Positions 5,890-8,469 of a stretch of DNA of 8,469 nt are shown here, piece after piece. Position 1 is the first letter of the stretch. Each line of letters begins with the position of its first letter. The DNA lies in assembly GCA_964390645.1 (NCBI GenBank), contig CAYMLL010000314.1:1-8469 (forward strand). The letters are read 5' to 3'. Source of the stretch: CAYMLL01 sp964390645. GTDB taxonomy: Bacteria > Planctomycetota > UBA8108. The position numbers were made by a program, and so were the translations under genes. The notes under the pieces are model-generated. The model had not been told where the DNA came from and did no database searches. It saw nothing but the letters and a program-made list of their open reading frames with translations.

Positions 5890-8373
5890 TCAGTGCTGGA
5901 AGAGGAACGCGTTGCTGTTGATCAGCGCCCAGCAGATGTCCTCGAGGCCCTCCTCGCGCTTCTCCTTCGTCTCGAGATGGTGCCGGGCCGCGGCGAGCTC
6001 CTCCGCGCTCGGCTCGCGGCAGAAGGCCGCGAGGTAGAGCTCGCTGACGATGTCATCGTCGCTCCTCTGCTCGCGGATCGCGCGGCGGATGCGGTTGCCG
6101 TCGTCACGCAGCTTGCCGTGGATCAGTGAGCCGTTGAACATCTGCAGCGCCTTCGACAGGTTCGTCTCGGTCTGCCGTTCACACTGACAGACCGTCTGAC
6201 GCTTCGGCTGTCCGAAGACCTCGAGGAACTCGATCCTGGCATCGGGGCTCGGCAGCTGGGTAGCCGGCGTGCCGGCCGGTAGCTGGCCGAGCTTCTGGCC
6301 GACGCCGGTCACGTGGCAGATCGCGTCGAGTAGCTGCTCCGCGCCGAGAAGCCGTGGGTAGGCGTGCGAGAAGAACCGCGTGTCGTCGCGATTGAGTGTG
6401 TTCTGCGTCGAGCTCAGCTGGTAGGTGCGGCTGTTGAGGATCGTGCGCAGCATGTGCTTGCGATCGAAGCCGCTCTCCCGGAAGTCGTTCGCGAGCGCGG
6501 CGAGCAGCTCGGCGTTCGACGGCGGGTTGGAGTCACGGAAGTCGTCGACCGGATCGACGATTCCCTTGCCAGTGAGGTGATACCAGATGCGGTTGACCTC
6601 GACGGTGGCGAAGAAGGGGTTCTCCTCGCGCGTCAACCACTCGGCGAGAGCATCGCGACGGTCGTCCTCCTCCGCGACGACCGCATCGCCGACCAGCGGC
6701 AGCCACGGCGCCATCCTCTTCTTCGTGCGTGGCTGTGTGACCTCGCCACGTCGATCGACCCAGACAACGAGCTCGTCCTTGCGACCGCCCGGCTTGCGCT
6801 TGACGCGGTTGAAGAACGCGGTCATGCCGTAGTAGTTGTCCTGTGTCCAGCGCTCGAAGGGATGGTTGTGGCACTTCGCGCAGGCGAGACGGAAGCCGAG
6901 GAAGACTTGCGCGGTCGACTCCGCGGCATCGGCGGCGTCGGTGGCCGTCCGGTAGTAGTTCGCGGCGGGGTTCGAGTAGGTGCTGCCGCTCGCCGTCAAG
7001 AGATCCCGCGCGAAGTCGTCGTAAGGCTGATTGCGAGCCAGAGACTGGACGAGCCACCCGTAGTACTTGTGCGCGCCCTCCGCGGTGACCGCCTTGCTCG
7101 TCAACCGCAGCAGGTCGCCCCACTTCGTCGCCCAGAACGCGGCGTACGCGGGTCGATCGAGCAGCTCGTCGATGAGACGCGTGCGCCGGTCCGGGCGACC
7201 GTCCTCGTGGAACCGTCTCACCTCTGCGAGCGAGGGCAGCGTGCCGATGACGTCGAGGTGGACGCGGCGCAGGAACTCGTCGTCGGTGCAGATCTCCGAC
7301 GGCACGTACTGGAGCTTCTTCAGCTTCTTGAAGACGAGCTCGTCGATGTACCTCGACGGCTCGTGAGTCGACGGTCCGGGAGCCTCCCAGGCGAAGCCCT
7401 CCACGTCGCGGACGAAGGTCACGTTCACGGACTCGATCCGGTCGAGATAGCGCACCATGACCGCGATCTCGCCCCGGTCATGACCGACGAGGAGCCCGTG
7501 AGCATCGATCGTGGCGATCGCCTCCTCGGAGCTCGAGTAGACCGCGAGATCGGTGATGTCACGCACGGCGCCGTCGGAGAACGTCGCGAGAACGAGGAGC
7601 TGCTGCGAGCGCTCCGGGTGACGCACCTCGCGTCCGGACGGAGGGTAGATCTCGATATCCTGGAGGGTCGGGGCTTCCGGACCGTCGACACGGCAGCCTT
7701 CCGCGATCCAGTCGTGGAGCGTGCTGTACGCCACGTCCGATCGGCGCAACCGGATACCTCCTCCGTGTGGCACGTGGCCGAGTGGCTTCAGGAGGATGAG
7801 GCTCGACTGTGGCTGCAGAAGGTCGACGCGACGACCGTAGCTCTCGCGGATCAAGGTGAGCTGATCGAGTGGGGGGTCGAACGCTCTCAGCGACAGGCGG
7901 AAGCCGCCCTTGCCGCTCGGCGATCCGTGGCAGGCTCCGCTGTTGCACGACTGCTTCGAGAGCGCGGCGAGCGTCTCGAAGCGAAAGGACACCGGGTCGT
8001 CCCGTGACTGACCGTCGACCTCGATCAGGGAGACGGCCTCGAGCCCGCCTCCGGTGGCGCGCACCTCGGTGACTCCGTCGGCGACCGGACGGGCGACACC
8101 GCGGTCGATCTCGACGACGCTCTCGTCGGCGATCTGCCAGTGGCAGGCGTGCGTCAGGTCGCGTGTCGTGCCGTCAGCGTAGTGACCCGTGACAACGAGT
8201 TGCAGGCGGCGGCGCCGGCCATCGAGCCGAAAGCGCTGCGGGTGGATCTCGAGCCTCCTCGGTTCGCCGATCTCGATGGGCTCGAGCCCGGCTGTCTCCT
8301 GCGACCGCGGCGCTCCGGCGAGGAGGCTCGAGATCATCAGGGGGGCGATCAGTGCGTGGAGTCGTGTGCGCAC
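5890..8373 (-). CDS. DUF1549/DUF1553 (PSCyt2/PSD1) cytochrome-like protein with Ig-like domains
   Basis: This 827-residue protein starts at the GTG at 8373, behind GAGGAG with 6-nt spacing; an ATG ten codons further up has no Shine-Dalgarno. Residues 1-25 are a signal peptide. In order: a BIG2/Ig-like domain (about 40-120, GHYADGTTRDLT); a heme-type motif C143-NSGA-C148-H with the GKGGFRLSLRAFDP signature; a second Ig-like domain (about 240-320, TFSDGAVRDITDLAVYSS); DUF1549 (about 340-530: IDELVFKKLKKL, RRVHLDVIGTLPS, and C498-AK-C501-H-NHPFERWTQDNYYG); and DUF1553 (about 573-820: NPFFATVEVNRIWYHLTGKGIVDPVDDFRDSN, HMLRTILNSRTYQLSS, CQCERQTE, ALINSNAFLFQH). This set is a hallmark of planctomycetes and relatives, often encoded beside DUF1501 and sulfatase genes. 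Its role is not established; electron transfer or polysaccharide processing is the usual suggestion. No DUF1501 partner lies downstream here, since galM converges on it. The TGA stop is at 5890-5892. Confidence 0.95.
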   Translation of the reverse strand: MRTRLHALIAPLMISSLLAGAPRSQETAGLEPIEIGEPRRLEIHPQRFRLDGRRRRLQLVVTGHYADGTTRDLTHACHWQIADESVVEIDRGVARPVADGVTEVRATGGGLEAVSLIEVDGQSRDDPVSFRFETLAALSKQSCNSGACHGSPSGKGGFRLSLRAFDPPLDQLTLIRESYGRRVDLLQPQSSLILLKPLGHVPHGGGIRLRRSDVAYSTLHDWIAEGCRVDGPEAPTLQDIEIYPPSGREVRHPERSQQLLVLATFSDGAVRDITDLAVYSSSEEAIATIDAHGLLVGHDRGEIAVMVRYLDRIESVNVTFVRDVEGFAWEAPGPSTHEPSRYIDELVFKKLKKLQYVPSEICTDDEFLRRVHLDVIGTLPSLAEVRRFHEDGRPDRRTRLIDELLDRPAYAAFWATKWGDLLRLTSKAVTAEGAHKYYGWLVQSLARNQPYDDFARDLLTASGSTYSNPAANYYRTATDAADAAESTAQVFLGFRLACAKCHNHPFERWTQDNYYGMTAFFNRVKRKPGGRKDELVVWVDRRGEVTQPRTKKRMAPWLPLVGDAVVAEEDDRRDALAEWLTREENPFFATVEVNRIWYHLTGKGIVDPVDDFRDSNPPSNAELLAALANDFRESGFDRKHMLRTILNSRTYQLSSTQNTLNRDDTRFFSHAYPRLLGAEQLLDAICHVTGVGQKLGQLPAGTPATQLPSPDARIEFLEVFGQPKRQTVCQCERQTETNLSKALQMFNGSLIHGKLRDDGNRIRRAIREQRSDDDIVSELYLAAFCREPSAEELAAARHHLETKEKREEGLEDICWALINSNAFLFQH

Positions 8374-8379
8374 CTGCAG

Positions 8380-8385
8380 CTCCTC
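8380..8385 (-). promoter_or_regulatory. Ribosome binding site deciding the GTG start of the DUF1549/1553 gene
   Basis: GAGGAG on the minus strand with exactly 6 nt to the GTG at 8373, from which the signal peptide begins. It lies inside any frame started from the ATG at 8403, which lacks such a site. Confidence 0.75.
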
Positions 8386-8442
8386 GGGCGTAGCGTTCGC
8401 CATGAGGGTTCGGTCGGGTCGATCCCGTCGGATGTGATCTCA

Positions 8443-8463
8443 CCCCCCCAACCAACCCCCCCC
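8443..8463 (-). repeat. G-run tract, potential G-quadruplex upstream of the DUF1549/1553 gene
   Basis: On the minus strand this reads as eight Gs, TT, GG, TT, seven Gs, which can supply four runs of three Gs with short loops. It lies about 70 nt ahead of the GTG start and close to the window end, so it may be a leader or promoter element, or a low-complexity contig-edge effect. Confidence 0.4.
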
Positions 8464-8469
8464 AGCCCG

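Noticed and set aside
6364..8007. Long plus-strand open frame opposite the DUF1549/1553 gene
   Set aside because: It is an antisense shadow in GC-rich DNA: rich in R, V, E and L, no recognisable domain, no signal, and fully covered by a strongly recognised gene.
1..8469. tRNA, rRNA, CRISPR array or insertion sequence
   Set aside because: No cloverleaf, rRNA signature, regularly spaced direct repeats or transposase was seen; intergenic spaces are all under 180 bp.

Overview
This 8.5 kb high-GC window looks like a planctomycete or a close PVC-superphylum relative, probably a metagenome-derived scaffold because it contains a 10-N gap. The lineage call rests on gene families that are characteristic of that group: a DUF1549/DUF1553 (PSCyt2/PSD1) cytochrome-like protein, an FG-GAP plus PVC-type 'membrane-bound dehydrogenase' protein, a leucine-rich-repeat lipoprotein with the planctomycete C-terminal cap, and a thioredoxin/CxxCH/PDZ protein. 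Every gene seen begins with an export signal, so the whole window encodes envelope or periplasmic functions.

Layout, left to right. On the minus strand, 1-994 is the first 331 codons of an FG-GAP/dehydrogenase protein that runs off the left edge; 1131-2183 (minus) is a 350-residue LRR lipoprotein upstream of it and possibly in the same operon. A 175-bp divergent intergenic region with a strong dyad separates it from 2359-3696 (plus), a thioredoxin-like/CxxCH/tandem-PDZ protein. That gene is interrupted by one in-frame TGA at 2566-2568. Convergent with it, 3749-4551 (minus) encodes an exported TPR protein broken by the N gap. Divergent from that, 4661-5806 (plus) is an aldose 1-epimerase (GalM) with a lipoprotein signal. 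Convergent again, 5890-8373 (minus) is the DUF1549/DUF1553 protein.

The main discovery is the 2359-3696 gene. Its TGA falls exactly at the first redox position of a thioredoxin-type motif (C-V-P-U-A-D-C), the reading frame continues unbroken for 376 more codons with clear family domains, and 18 nt after the TGA there is a perfect 7-bp stem with an AGGUG loop, the form expected of a bacterial SECIS element. TGA is used as the ordinary stop by four genes in this window, including this one, so a recoded genetic code does not explain it. I read the gene as an exported selenoprotein.

The second useful correction is the N gap. The eight bases on its left (3923-3930) recur at 3973-3980, and collapsing 3931-3980 restores one continuous TPR reading frame of exactly 251 codons. 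The gap is therefore most likely a scaffolding artefact and not missing sequence. Several start codons were moved inward to GTG or ATG codons that have both a Shine-Dalgarno sequence and a signal peptide.
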